Shown: positions 1-14,120 of the stretch, piece by piece | Layout of the letters: each line of letters opens with the position of its first letter | Numbering within the stretch: the first letter of the stretch is position 1 | Program-made: the position numbers and the translations under genes | Assembly: GCA_033239005.1 (NCBI GenBank) | Contig: BSQZ01000060.1 | Span: forward strand, 908,501-972,500 | DNA length: 64,000 nt | Direction of reading: 5' to 3' | Source: Lamellibrachia satsuma | Lineage: Eukaryota; Annelida; Polychaeta; Sabellida; Siboglinidae | The notes under the pieces: model-generated | Databases searched by the model: none | Told to the model about the DNA's origin: nothing | The model's input: the letters and a program-made list of their open reading frames with translations, nothing else

Positions 1-150
1 TTAATGAAATATTTGATGTTACAAATATTATTTGTATGAAAATTATGTGGTCGATATTAGATGCTATGCGAATGCGCTACACTACAAAGGACATCTCATT
101 GCATGTCACTGTTAATATAATTACATTTAAAAGAATGCATCGGATAAATT
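1..150 (+). repeat. Left arm of a ~150-bp inverted repeat
   Basis: These bases are repeated in inverted orientation at 3566-3714 with scattered mismatches; shared stretches include AATATTATTTGTATGAAA and GAATGCATCGG. The outer boundary is at or outside the start of the window, so target-site duplications cannot be checked. The pair looks like the terminal arms of a DNA transposon or foldback element of about 3.7 kb, whose centre now holds a LINE. Confidence 0.75.
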
Positions 151-886
151 ATCTGTCGTTTGGCGAACAATGATTTTTGCTTTTGTAATTAAAAGGCTTT
201 TAATCGGTGAACACTTCAGTTCACGGGTTCCAGACTTCCAGCAGTGGACCAGCAGTAAGCTTGCTGTCTTTAACATCTGTCTCAATCAACCGGCCAAGCA
301 GCAGCACAGTATGAGTTACACCAGCAGACAATTTTAAAACACCATTGTTACTTTGCGACCATCTCATCCAAATAAATATAATAAACTTTTACAATAGTTG
401 GTTCATGGAGTTCTTTACATATAACTGGTCATTGATGGTAATGATAATGAAAGTGACAATGATGGCTTGTAATGATAATGAAAAGTTGTGTAGTCCCATA
501 ATGATAATAATACATTTATGTTTTTACGTAATTATTGTGGCAAGTATACTCTATGACGACTCCATCCGTTTAAGAAAGCTAAATAACTGTAAACTGTTGT
601 GTTTTATTTATTACACGTCAAAATCACACTAGCAGTTACAATGGTGTGGCACGTCAATTAATTAATTACTAATATGTTAATTGATGTTACATATTTTGCT
701 GAACGCGCAATGAAAGGATGCTTTTATTCCACATGTATTACGAGAAAGTAATTAATGTTATTTAATATGAACAATTAAAATTGTTTCTGAGCTATATCTT
801 CTTCTTCCCATTAATCACTGGCAAGGCGGTACTACATCACGATTTCTCCGCAGGATATTGCTGCGAAAACCTACAACACAGAATAG
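151..886. other. Interior between inverted-repeat arm and LINE 3' end; no gene seen
   Basis: This is AT-rich DNA with a few short open stretches (for example 345-632) that lack any recognisable domain. It is probably internal sequence of the inverted-repeat element into which the LINE at 887-3250 inserted. Confidence 0.4.
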
Positions 887-3250
887 TTTGATCATTTAAC
901 AAGATTTAACAAGATTGCCATCTCGAACAACAAGTTCCAGATGGCAAGTGGACAAGGAAGCCATTGGCTTATCGAGAGTCCAACAATTTTCTCATCTGTG
1001 TAGCCCACCCTTATCAGATATCTGTCAATTCTATTTTTAAACATATTCACACTACTAGCATTAACACAATCGTTTGGCAGTTTGTTCCATTCATTTATCA
1101 CCCTCTGTGAGAAAGAGTACTTTCTCATGTCCAACCTACACTGCTCCTTAACTAATGCTGCTTTGTGTCCTCTGGTTCTACTGCCTTCTTTAAGTTTGAA
1201 GAACATATTCCTATCAACATCCTCATAACCGTTCACTATTTTAAACACTTCTATTTGGTCTCCTCTTAGTCTCCTGGTCTCTAGTGTTGTCAAACCACAT
1301 TGTAATAAGCGACTTTCGTAACTAAGGTCTCTTAATTCTGGAATCATCTTAGTTGTATTCTTTCTAGCTTATCTATGTCTTTTTTACGATATGGCCTCCA
1401 TGCTTGAATACAATATTCCAAATGTGGTCTAACTATTGCTTTGTACAGGGGTACAATTAGATGTTTCTCCTTATACGTGATAGTTCTCCTAATTAGGCCT
1501 AGAATTTGATTTCCTTTCGAAGCAGCAATCCCACATTGCTCTGAAACTTTCATGTCAGCATTAAATGTTACTCCTAAATCCTTTTCTTGTGTGGTTCTTC
1601 CTAGTACAGCATCCCCCATTTTATATTCCTCGTCCATATTTCCATGTCCTATGTGTATACATTTACACTTCCCAAAATTGAATAACATTTGCCATTTTTC
1701 TGACCATTTAACTAATTTTTCTAGATCATCCTGTAAACTTTGTTTATCTGTATCATTAGTAACCCTTCTGAATACTTTTGTGTCATCTGCAAATTTGAGT
1801 ACTTTGCTAGATATGTCATCCTCCAAATCATTTATATATATTAAAAACAGTATAGGGCCTAACACTGATCCCTGTGGTACCCCACTCAAAACAGATTTCC
1901 AATTTGAAATCTTACCATCTACTATTACTCTCTGTCTTCTGTGTGTAAGCCACTTTTCTATCCAGTTGATTACATCATTGCCTATACCATGGGTTTTAGT
2001 TTAAGTAACAATCTTTGATGTGGCACTTTATCGAAAGCTTTCTGAAAATCTAAGTAGACAACATCCACTGGTGACCCGTGATCTACCCACTTTGTAATTT
2101 CTTCTAAAAAACATAAGAGATTGGTTAGACATGACCTTGCTTTTAGGAATCCATGTTGAGATGTATTTATTAATTTATGTTTTATGAGGAATTCCACCAT
2201 GTGGTCTCTAATTAATGTTTCAAGTAATTTACATACAACTGATGTTAAACTCACTGGTCTGTAATTTTCTGGCTTCTTCCTCGATCCCTTCTTAAACAAC
2301 GGCGTAATGTTTGCTTCTTTCCATTCTGAAGGAACTATTCCTTCTTCTAGTGACAAGTTAAATAAGTTTGCAAGTGGTGTACTAATTTGATCAACAATTT
2401 CCTTTAGCAGTTTTGGTGGTATCCCATCAACTCCAGGTGATTTATTATCTTTCATCTTCTTCATTTTCTTTGCTATCATTTCAGGAGTTACAAATAACTG
2501 CCCTAAATATTCTGATGTATTGCCCTCAAATTTAGTCAATGGAACTGGAAGTGAGCTGATATCTTCTGTGGTAAAAACTGAGCTGAAATACTCATTCAGG
2601 ACCTCTGCCATTTGGAACCCATCTGAAATTATGTTTTCACTGTTGCTTTCCAGTGGTCCGACCTTATCTCGAACTTTCTGTTTACTCCTTACATAAGCAT
2701 AGAAACTCTTGCTGTCATTTTTAATATTACCTGCCAATTTTTGTTCAAAGATTCTTTTAGATTTTCTAATTTCAGTAGTAGCTAGGTTAAGTGCCTCTTT
2801 GTAGTTGGTGTAGTCTTCTACATTTCCAGTGTGTTTATAGACCTTCCACAGCATCTGTTTGTGAGCAATTTTTCTAATAGCTTCTTTTGACAGGTGTTTT
2901 TTCCTGGATCTTTTCCCTTGTTTTCTTAATGGAATACATTTCTCAATAATGCCCTCAATCTCATATTTTAAACAAGTCCAGCATTCTGTTGCTGTCTTGT
3001 TCTTCAGCAAATTATTCCAACCTATATTTGCTAGATATGTTCTCATCACTTTATATCTGCCTTTGTTGAAGTTCCTCCTCCATTGTTTTTTATATGTATT
3101 CCCTGTTTTTACTTTTATATTAAAATGGATTTGGTTATGGTCACTTGAACCCAAAGGTTCGTGTACTTTAACATTGTCAACTAACTCATTTTGAGAAGAC
3201 AAAATTAAATCCCACCTGATGTCTGCCGTCAGATACCCATACTTAAGCAA
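887..3250 (-). mobile_element. CR1-like LINE, copy 1 (5' truncated)
   Basis: A minus-strand non-LTR retrotransposon. Its 3' end lies at about 887, where the plus strand reads ATTTAACAAGATTTAACAAG, the short tandem tail shared by the other copies here (9.64, 14.12, 19.60 and 42.73 kb). It runs to about 3250, where the coding sequence is cut inside the end of the endonuclease domain. The insertion lies between the inverted-repeat arms at 1-150 and 3566-3714. Confidence 0.9.
892..3250 (-). pseudogene. CR1-like LINE ORF2: endonuclease end, reverse transcriptase and C-terminal domain, frameshifted
   Basis: Three successive reading frames make up one broken protein (3250-1982, 1889-1344, 1347-892). 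The first begins in the tail of an APE-type endonuclease (LGSSDHNQIHF). It continues through a basic linker into the reverse transcriptase: KDNKSPGVDGIPPKLL, then NYRPVSLTSVVCKLLE, then YLDFQKAFDKVPH. A one-base deletion relative to the copy at 41.2 kb breaks the frame near 1990. The second frame starts with SGVPQGSVLGPILF and holds the catalytic FADDTKVF, and ends near HLEYCIQAWRPYRKKD. The third is the C-terminal region ending in a NEWNKLP-type segment. Such a protein would reverse-transcribe element RNA at a nicked target; this copy cannot, because it is truncated and frameshifted. Clade (CR1/L2 group) is judged from motif wording only. Confidence 0.88.
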
Positions 3251-3479
3251 CGGGTCAATGAGGCACAGATCCTCTACGATCGCTCAGTCGCGGTACTTCG
3301 ACGTTCATTCCGCTATTCTTCGTTAGTACGACTCATGACATTGAAGAGCGTACACGACGCTTTCTACGAATACGCAACAAGGCGTGCGACTGAGATGTAC
3401 GACTTTCTTTTAACCTTGATGGGATCCTTCTTTTACAGAATGCCAAACGACGAATGCAGAATGAATTTACTGACGACTG

Positions 3480-3562
3480 TTTCAACTCCCTCCCTCTCCC
3501 CTCACCCTCCCTCTCCCCTTCCCCCTCCCTCTCCCCTCACCATCCCTCACACTCTTCCACAC
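3480..3562. repeat. Pyrimidine-rich low-complexity tract (CCCTCCCTCTCC)
   Basis: Irregular repetition of CCCTCCCTCTCCCCTCA makes a strongly strand-asymmetric C/T tract between the LINE's 5' end and the right inverted-repeat arm. The open frame that crosses it (3335-3589) has no recognisable domain. Confidence 0.8.
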
Positions 3563-3565
3563 ACT

Positions 3566-3714
3566 AATTTAACCGATGCATTCTTTTAAATTTAATTATA
3601 TTAAAAATGATATGCAGTGAGATGTCCCCTTTTAGTTGCGCATGCGCATAACATCGAATATCGACCACATAAATTTCATACAAATAATATTTGCAATATC
3701 AAATATTTCATTCA
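3566..3714 (-). repeat. Right arm of the ~150-bp inverted repeat
   Basis: Reverse complement of bases 1-150, with mismatches. It ends around TTTCATTCAA, matching the first bases of the window read inverted. It bounds a segment of about 3.7 kb holding LINE copy 1. Confidence 0.75.
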
Positions 3715-4002
3715 ATAAAATATGAAATGTTACGTTAGAAGTGACTGTATGTGCTCTACAAATGTTGCGCTTAATATGAAAACTATGAAGAAAGTTTTAA
3801 TTTTTTTTCTAGAATTCCTTCATTTGAAACATTTTTGGAGCCTATTTTCACAATCTCTTAATTTTTTTACGTTGCGTAATTGTATTCTCAATACACACAA
3901 ACACCGCCCTCGCGGTTCTGATGGCACCGAGGCGTGACTAGTGCGTAGTACATAAGAAACATATTTAATTTTGAGGTAAACATTAATTGTCAACAAACGA
4001 GC
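3715..4002. other. No gene recognised
   Basis: Unique AT-rich DNA with only short, domain-free open frames on both strands. Confidence 0.4.
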
Positions 4003-4220
4003 ACTATGTTCCCTCCATTGCACCTAGTATTACATTATGTTCCCTCCATTGCACCTAGTATTACATTATGTTCCCTCCATTGCACCTAGTATTACATTAT
4101 GTTCCCTCCATTTCACCTAGTATTACATTATGTTCCTTCCATTGCACCTAGTATTACATTATGTTCCCTCCATTGCACCTAGTATTACATTATGTTCCCT
4201 CCATTGCACCTAGTATTACA
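4003..4220. repeat. 31-bp minisatellite
   Basis: About seven tandem copies of a 31-bp unit containing ATGTTCCCTCCATTGCACC. Copies are nearly identical, with single substitutions such as CATTTCACC near 4110. Confidence 0.95.
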
Positions 4221-6161
<1,941 letters not shown>

Positions 6162-6486
6162 AATGTAAAGTATAGGCCAGTTTGGTTTAATTAGTTTTTT
6201 ATGCGCTAATGTTTAGTAAGTCATTTGGAAGTTTATTCGATGTGTTAAGCCTAGATTAACAATAGAAAAACAGGTTTCTAAAAGTTTATAGTTAAACCAC
6301 CCAAGTGGATATGGACACAATCCATATGGTGTCAAAGATTGATGGTACTGTTTAGACACTTCAGCCTTCCCTTTAATCCTGACATTTGCTAAATTGCTCT
6401 GACCCGAGGGTCAACGTAATTGGGGAACCGAGAAGGAGCCCTGGGAACCCTGGATTTGGCGCAGCTCCAAGAGTTCAAAAGTTTAA
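6162..6486 (+). mobile_element. 325-bp direct repeat, first copy (candidate 5' LTR piece)
   Basis: Bases 6162-6486 recur at 8142-8466 in the same orientation; I see no mismatch by eye. The repeat starts AATGTAAAGTATAGG and so could be an LTR with a TG start. Beyond 6486 this copy departs from the second and runs into the inverted 144-bp repeat, so it is either truncated or rearranged. Confidence 0.6.
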
Positions 6487-6503
6487 ATGGCAAAATTGAG
6501 AAA

Positions 6504-6647
6504 TGTAAGATATATGCCTCCCTCTTCTTGTCTTCTTCGGGGCCGCACGCAATGGTCCAGGAGGCATTTCTCACAACGAAGGATATTTTGATTGTCCGTC
6601 GTTTTTGCGCTCGCCAGGTCGAGATTTATAACTGAATTTGTACTCAC
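6504..6647 (-). repeat. 144-bp inverted repeat, left copy
   Basis: This stretch is the reverse complement of 9028-9171. Read on the minus strand it has an open frame with a short cysteine cluster (LRCEKCLLDHCVRP) and a donor-like GTGAGT at its start. It lies directly after the first 325-bp direct repeat, which suggests an inversion or a second insertion within a composite element. Confidence 0.7.
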
Positions 6648-8141
6648 CACGGTCTGTAACTGCTCGCGAAGCAGCGGACAGATTCGACAGTGACAGTGAG
6701 TCATTATCGACGACGAAGTATTTTAGAAAGCGACGCAACTTAGTGCCGCCGACTGAGACTGAAATAAAGCGACAGAAATGCGCAGCAATAGCGCTCTGTG
6801 TGTATTTCACATACTGATGGCAATTGCAAAATCGACTGAATACGTCCATATGGACGTACGTTTTATAAACCGTATCTACTTAACAGATTCCTTGTAACAG
6901 GCGGTGATGGGATCACATGGCGACATGGGTAGTTATCATTACGATAGCAACGCCGACCGAAATCCCGGGATTACGCTTTAAAATACAACGTTTCAAATTG
7001 GTGACTGGCTACATGACTCGATCCACGACGTAGCAGACGCGACAGTTGAGTCTAAGAGTATACGTATCGCTGAAATTAAAAAGACAAATGTCCATCCCGA
7101 TATACAGTGCACGGTATAACGAGGATTACGCGACATGTTCGATTTATTGTCAAAAACATTCTTTGGACCAGCGACCGACATCGACGTTCGTGAATGCCAA
7201 CGTTAGTGCGACTCTACAGCCGACGAAACTAGCGTATTTATTTAACTTCGGTAAACCAAATGCTTTCAGTAATTAGCTAAAACCCATGATCAGCTAGTGA
7301 AGTTTCGTGAGAATATTATTGGTTTACAAGTGAAACACAAAAGGCATAGTTAGAATTAGGTTTTCTAACAAAGGATTTGCTTAAACAGACAGGAATTAAT
7401 GCGTATTCTGACTTTCGCTAGTCTCCAATGGTAGTTTTCTAATGTGGTAAACGTATCCGGTACATGTATCCTCTACTGTAGCAATTGTTATATTGTGTTT
7501 GTTCGTGGTGGTTGGAATGCTTTATAAGAGTACTGTGTCGAGTACTGAAATTGTGTCACAAATGGACAGAGAATCCATGTCGTAACGTGAGAGAGAGACC
7601 ATGTCGAAACCGCTCTAGCTGTTAAAGATATCGACATACTTATTGTAGCACATGAAGTGATTTGTTTGGATTGTTGATGTATTCTTGCATTTATCCTAAC
7701 ATTGTGAAGCATCATTTTATGATTGTTTATGTAGCTTTTAGATACAACTGTGTATTATTGATACGCACTGGATTATATGCCAACGGACATTGATTTGTTT
7801 AATCGGCGTTTTTATCAGTGCTGGATAGAGTAGAACGTATATTCTACATGATCATTTGCGTTTGTTCAGTGTCTGTGTATTTTATGGTGCATTGTAACAT
7901 GCATGTGATTATCGATGTTTTATTCTGTACATTGTGTGGTACATGTATAAGTACTAACGTTTATATTTCTCGTATGTCAAAGACATATTGTCTGTTTTAG
8001 TGAAGGTATACTTTCATTGTATTCTAGCAAAGTCGTTGTTTAGACGTACGGTAGCAAAATCAAACTGACCTTTCCTTTAAGTTTTTTTTAATTGTTGTGT
8101 TAAAAACAACATGTTGTTTTGAACAAAAAAAGTGTGGGAGG
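6648..8141 (+). mobile_element. Interior of the candidate LTR element; no retroviral-type domains recognised
   Basis: Open on the plus strand near 6663 is a short charged segment containing FDSDSESLSTTKYFRKRR; a second coding-like stretch lies near 7015-7200, with stops. I see no protease, reverse transcriptase, RNase H or integrase motif. Just before the second repeat the sequence AAAAAAAGTGTGGGAGG (about 8126-8142) looks like a polypurine tract, which supports an LTR-type reading. If this is an LTR element it is non-autonomous or heavily decayed. Confidence 0.4.
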
Positions 8142-8466
8142 AATGTAAAGTATAGGCCAGTTTGGTTTAATTAGTTTTTTATGCGCTAATGTTTAGTAAG
8201 TCATTTGGAAGTTTATTCGATGTGTTAAGCCTAGATTAACAATAGAAAAACAGGTTTCTAAAAGTTTATAGTTAAACCACCCAAGTGGATATGGACACAA
8301 TCCATATGGTGTCAAAGATTGATGGTACTGTTTAGACACTTCAGCCTTCCCTTTAATCCTGACATTTGCTAAATTGCTCTGACCCGAGGGTCAACGTAAT
8401 TGGGGAACCGAGAAGGAGCCCTGGGAACCCTGGATTTGGCGCAGCTCCAAGAGTTCAAAAGTTTAA
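8142..8466 (+). mobile_element. 325-bp direct repeat, second copy (candidate start of a 3' LTR)
   Basis: Matches 6162-6486 and lies exactly 1,980 bp downstream. It is preceded by a purine tract and followed at 8621 by TATAAATA, a plausible promoter inside a longer LTR. The LTR's 3' end and any flanking target duplication could not be located. Confidence 0.6.
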
Positions 8467-8620
8467 CTTGCAAAATTGGGAAAGGAAGACTGGCAGACGT
8501 CATTGTCCAGTGGTTGAGAGGGTGGGTGGATTTAACAAGTTGACCAATAGTAAAGCGTATTGGGTATTTAAGCAACCACAGCGCCTCTAGTGACGGCGTC
8601 TGATTTTGGAAAACTGGGAG

Positions 8621-8628
8621 TATAAATA
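8621..8628 (+). promoter_or_regulatory. TATA box candidate in the putative LTR
   Basis: TATAAATA sits in a local GC-richer context about 480 bp into the putative 3' LTR, where a U3 promoter would be expected. Only position and sequence support this. Confidence 0.4.
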
Positions 8629-9027
8629 CCCCGGAGGAGCGTTTACAAGGGGGCGGCAAGACTATTTTAAATTCACACTTAGGTGTGTAGTCATGCTGAA
8701 TTTTAGGCATCAAAATTTTCAGTAAGGGTGGTCCTGGCGGGCCATACCTGCTTTAGCATTAGAATTCAAAATTTCCGGCCAGAATTTTATTGTCAAATCT
8801 TCGAGATTTTAAGAATCTGTATACAGTTTGAGTGATGTTTACATTCACTACTTTTCTTTACGGTTTACAGTGATAGATGTCTTCACTGTTATTTTTATTT
8901 GTCATCGTGAGTGATTATATTGCTACTATGTACGTAGCCGTCTGATGTACCAGATTAAAATCGTTTCGAACCTGGAGAACAATGCGTTGACTACACTTCT
9001 GTAGTACTCTATGTACTCATTGGTCGA
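8629..9027. other. Continuation of putative LTR or flank; no gene seen
   Basis: AT-rich sequence with no recognisable coding content. It is possibly the R/U5 part of a long LTR. Confidence 0.3.
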
Positions 9028-9171
9028 GTGAGTACAAATTCAGTTATAAATCTCGACCTGGCGAGCGCAAAAACGACGGACAATCAAAATATCCTTCGTT
9101 GTGAGAAATGCCTCCTGGACCATTGCGTGCGGCCCCGAAGAAGACAAGAAGAGGGAGGCATATATCTTACA
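9028..9171 (+). repeat. 144-bp inverted repeat, right copy
   Basis: Reverse complement of 6504-6647. On the plus strand it opens with GTGAGTACAAATTC and encodes the same short cysteine cluster. Its upstream flank differs from that of the left copy, so one edge of a mobile unit may lie at GTGAGT. Confidence 0.7.
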
Positions 9172-9275
9172 ACATGCTTGTTTGCAGGTATTCGTATGTC
9201 TATGTGCGTAGGTGCGTGCGCGCGTGTGTATGTCTATGTGCGTAGGTGCGTGCGCGCGTGTGTATGTCCCAAAGG
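9172..9275. repeat. GT/GC-rich tandem repeat (about 35-bp unit, two copies)
   Basis: TATGTCTATGTGCGTAGG followed by an alternating GT/GC run occurs twice in tandem. Confidence 0.7.
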
Positions 9276-9639
9276 TATGAGGACGTGAGACACAGTGCAA
9301 CACTTATTAATTATGATTAATGTTCAACTATATCAAGCTGTACGTATATTTCATTGGATGAAGGAATTGAAGATTATATGAGTAAATAAGTTCCCTCGTA
9401 AATCAACATATCTCAAGTGCATACTTAGACTTCTGCGAGATGTTTTACATACCGGTGTTGACGTGACCGCTTATTGCGACACTCGTAGTCATAGTTGCGT
9501 CAGAAGAGTTCAAGGACGTCGTAAGTGAAGTGTTTATTGTATCTTCCCCCTTCAGGCGGTGTTTACACTAGTTTTAGTCTTAGTTTATCGATACATGTTT
9601 GCAGTGTTCTCGAAATGAGATGCTGGACACCAGACGCCA
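9276..9639. other. No gene recognised
   Basis: Unique sequence between the inverted repeat and LINE copy 2; short open frames only. Confidence 0.4.
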
Positions 9640-10069
9640 GATTTAACAAGATTGCCATTCAAGGCAAAGGCCCATATGGCAAGTGGACAAGGAAGCCATT
9701 GGCTTATCGAGAGTCCAATAATTGTTCATCTGTTTGTAACCCACCTTCCTGAGATATGTGTCAACTTCGGTTTAAAACATATTCACGCCGATAGCATTTA
9801 CGCAATATGTAGATAATTCGTTCCATTCATCCATTGTCCTCTGTGAGAACGAGTACTTCCTGGTATCCAAAGAATAGAAAAATATATTTATATAATTATT
9901 TTCATACCCATTAAATATCGTAAAAACTTAAATTTGATCTACTCTTAACTTCGTTGTCTTTAGAGTTGTTAAACCACATTCTTTCATGCGCTCTTCATAA
10001 GTAAGGTATCTGAGTTCTTGAACCAGTTTAGTTGCTCTCCTCTGTATTCGTTCAATAACGTTATATAAC

Positions 10070-10071
<2 letters not shown>

Positions 10072-10111
<40 letters not shown>

Positions 10112-10161
10112 GTATATATATATATATATATAATATATATATATATATACGTATATATACG

Positions 10162-10227
<66 letters not shown>

Positions 10228-10232
10228 CTTAT
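10072..10232. repeat. (TA)n microsatellite with internal ACGT interruptions
   Basis: Alternating TA broken by several ACG units, giving small palindromes such as TATATACGTATATA. It lies inside LINE copy 2. Confidence 0.95.
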
Positions 10233-11301
10233 TATACGATATCCAAGCTTGTATACACTATTCTAAATGAGGCCTAACTATTGTTTTATGCAGATTTATA
10301 ATTAGCATTGTTTCCTTATATACTATAATTCTCTTAAGCAACGAAATCACTTGATTATCCTTTGAAGCTGCAATACCACGCTGCTCTGAAAGTGTCATAT
10401 CCGCACTTGTTGTTACTACTACGTCATTTTCTCTTATGGTAGTACCTAGAACAGTACCTCCCATTTTAGAGTTTACATCCAAGTTACCGTGTCCTGTGTG
10501 TAGGCAAAATGTAATACCCTCTGCCATTTTTCAGACCTTTAAACTAATATGTTTAGATCGTGTTGTAAATGTTAATTATCACCATCAGTTTGAACTTTTC
10601 TAAATACTTTTGTTCCATTCAATAATTGTAGTACGGTGCTTGCTATATATGGTCCAAGTCAATGTTATATATTAAGCATAATAAAGATCCTAATACTGAT
10701 CCTTGCGGTACCCCACTCAAAACTGTCAGCTATTTTTTCTATATAGTCGATTATGTCATCTCGATACCATGGACGTTTAACTTAAGTAGTAATCTTTGGT
10801 GTGGCACTTTGTCGAAAGCTTTCTGAGCATCTAAGTAGATAATATCTACTTGTGATCCCTCGTTTAGCCACTTAGTGATTTCCATCTAAAACAAAACATA
10901 TTTGTTAAGCATGACCTCGCTTTTAGGAATTCATGTTCAGGTGGATTTAATAATCTATGCCTGAGAAGGAAGCCCACCGCATGTTCTTTAACTAACATAT
11001 GTTAAACTCACCTGTTTCTGATTGTCTGATTTATTTCTCGAATCTTTTTTTAAATAATGGGGTGATGTTTGCTTCTTTCCATTCAAAAGAAATCAGTCCC
11101 TCTTTTAATGATAAGTTGAACACTCTTGCAAGTGGTATACTAATAATACTGTTCTACTGTTTCTATTAGTAGTCTTGACAGTATTCCACCCACTGCATGC
11201 AATTTATTATCCTTCATTGTTTTCATTTCTGTTACAACTAACTGCCAATGAAAAACCTTGTGATATTACATTTCCATCATTGTCTTCTAGTGGTCCAACA
11301 T

Positions 11302-11415
<114 letters not shown>

Positions 11416-11670
11416 TGCTCCTGACATATGTAAAACAACTGTTGCTGAAAATATTACATGCTAATTGTTGTTCATAGCTTCTTTTACATTGTTTAATTTT
11501 TTCATAGCAACCATTTCTTTAGTTACAATTAACTGCCCTAGATTGTCTGATTCAACCTATTGAAATGTACATCTGGAACTGGTAATGAACTAATATCCTC
11601 TCTGGTAAACACTGAACTGACGTATCCATTTAGGTCTTCCGCCATTGAAAATCCTTGTGATGTTATATTT

Positions 11671-12559
11671 CCAGATGATGAGCAAGACGCATAATCGCAG
11701 CTACAAAGCAAATTGCATCTATAATTACATTCCTAATGTGTTCGTTCAGAAATACAACATATTGTGAGCATACAATAGGTTATGAATGCAACACTTGTAT
11801 TACTACAATTATCAATTCGTAAAACCGTACGGTGATGTTTTAGAAACTGTAAATTGATGGCTTTTACCCAATGATTTGAATTGAATTAATAATGTTATTT
11901 ATATATATTTATTTATACTTTATTTATATATTTATTTATCTTCTCTTAATATTAATTTATATAATATTTTGTTCTTGCTGTTGTAATTACACGCTTAACG
12001 TACGTATTTATTTATGTTTTATTTTGTTTATATATTGTTTTGACGTGTATAGTTTACCTTCGTTACATAACTGTGTATGTAAGAGTGGATGTTACTGATG
12101 ACCCATTGAAAATCACGCGATAAACGTGACATGGTGACCATCGTGAAATATAGCCTTTACTACTACTATTTGGTAATTAGCCTTTGTATGAAGCGATCGA
12201 TCGAATATGTGCAATTTAAGTAATTCGTGAATAACAAATTGTTCCTAACAAAGCGTCCCTAAAATACCGCTTGTATTACGCCTGTGACCATAGCGCTGAT
12301 GATTACATCACTAAACAAATCCATAGATATGCGCGTGTGGCTCATAGAAACACGTATATGGTTCTAATGTATGCGTAAAACAAGAATGAATATATCAACT
12401 CTGTGTTTTACATGTGCGCGATACCAGTACATTAAATATATAGTGATTACGACTGCCTTACTTATTACATGATAGCCTCAGTTACAAAGCCGTTGAATTT
12501 CCGTACTATTATTTCTTTACAACAACATACGTACATACGTACATACCAGCCATGCCTTT
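11671..12559. other. No gene recognised; AT-rich
   Basis: The segment holds a short TTTATATA-rich stretch near 11895-11960 and no recognisable coding or RNA feature. Confidence 0.4.
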
Positions 12560-13110
12560 CGCCACGTCTACCAGTACACTCCTACCTACACAGTGGAGCC
12601 CCCACAAAAGGCGACAATGTATCAGATGTTGATTAAGAGTAAGCTCGGAATGTTCCCCCGATGTGGAGGTACAAGTGGTACACGTCTACCAGTACACTCC
12701 TACCTACACAGTGGAACACCCACAAAAGGCGACAATGTATCAGATGTTGATTAAGAGTAAGCTCGGAATGTTCCCCCGATGTGGAGGTACAAGTGGTACA
12801 CGTCTACCAGTACACTCCTACCTACACAATGGAGCCCCCACAAAAGGCGACAATGTATCAGATGTTGATTTAAGAGTAAGCTCGGAATGTTCCCCCGATG
12901 TGGAGGTACAAGTGGTACACGTCTACCAGTACACTCCTACCTACACAACGGAGCCCCCACAAAAGGCGACAATGTATCAGATGTTAATTAAGAGTAAGCT
13001 CGGAATGTTCCCCCGATGTGGAGGTACAAGTGGTACACGTCTACCAGTACACTCCTACCTACACAGTGGAGCCCCCACAAAAGGCGACAATGTATCAGCT
13101 CGGGATGTTT
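12560..13110. repeat. 118-bp minisatellite
   Basis: About 4.6 tandem copies of a 118-bp unit (119 in one) that includes CACGTCTACCAGTACACTCC and AAGCTCGGAATGTTCCCCC. Copy starts fall near 12563, 12681, 12799, 12918 and 13036. The unit is not a multiple of three, so the long open frame across it is not evidence of coding. Confidence 0.95.
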
Positions 13111-13459
13111 CCCCGATGTGCAGGTATTGCCTCGTATATATCTGACTTTGACGATTAGCAAAAATAGCGGAGAGATGTATTTTTCCAAGTTAAAACTAAC
13201 GAAAGAAAAGTAGCGATCTACAATGAGCCAAAACAGACTGGATGATCTGACTAAGCTCAGTACGGAATGGAACGTCATGCCTCGGGCTAAACTTGACAAG
13301 CATTTGTTGGACGTCAGTGCTGCCAAAATGTGCAAACAGTTAAATAGTGTTTGAGGTCAACAGGTGTACAATTAGATCTGAGTATTCACATGGTCACATC
13401 TCTAGAAGAGTTGGTAACTCATAATGATTACGAATGCCTGACTCATGACAGGATGCCAC
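13111..13459. other. No gene recognised
   Basis: Flank between the 118-bp array and the reverse-transcriptase remnant. It may include decayed 5' parts of that LINE, but no motif is secure. Confidence 0.35.
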
Positions 13460-13470
13460 TTTAACACTGC

Positions 13471-14120
13471 TTGATAGTCTTTAAACATGTATACTCTACT
13501 TGGGATTTTGTCAGGATCCTTTTCATGGATTTGGCCTCAGCTTTTAATACCATTCAACCTCATTTACTTCTACAGCGTCTACTTGACTTACAGGTGAACC
13601 CCGCCTTGGTTCTTTGGATCAGAGAGTTTCTGTGCGACCGACCACAATGTGTCTGTGTGAGAGTTGATTATCTGTCTGTTCGAACAGGAGGAGGCTCACT
13701 CCCTGAGTCTGATGGTTCAGATATGTCTAAGGAACTTGTTTTAAACAAAGATGTTCAACAAGGGTGTCTTTTATGCCCTCTTCTGTTTTCAGTGTACACA
13801 AATGAGATCATCTGTAATTATGTTGTTCTCAAGCTTATAAAGTGTGGTGATGATATGACACTTACTTCATATCTTACAGATGAATATTCATTTTCACAGT
13901 ACTATCAGTATGTTGCAAAATTTGTATCCTGGTTTGAAAACAATTTTTTTTTGAGCTCAGTGCCCAGAAGACACATTATATGTGCTTCGGACGTGGTCGA
14001 GTCAAGGATGCATCGCATCTTCTTTCTCAACCACTGATGATGAAAGGCCAGACTGTGGAACAGTATCTACTTTCAAGTATCTTGGTACTGTTGTTGATGA
14101 AAACCTTACCTTCATTGACA
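13471..14120 (+). pseudogene. L2/Rex-like LINE reverse transcriptase remnant
   Basis: Plus-strand RT of a second LINE lineage, distinct from the CR1-like family here. Recognisable segments in order are FMDLASAFNTIQPHLL (palm motif A), VLWIREFLCDRPQ, VQQGCLLCPLLFSVYTNEI (motif B), then KCGDDMTL, where the usual YADD/FADD catalytic box reads CGDD. A frameshift near 13975 moves the following VSTFKYLGTVVDENLTF segment to another frame. The remnant stops abruptly at about 14120, where the 3' tail of CR1-like copy 3 begins in opposite orientation. Confidence 0.82.
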
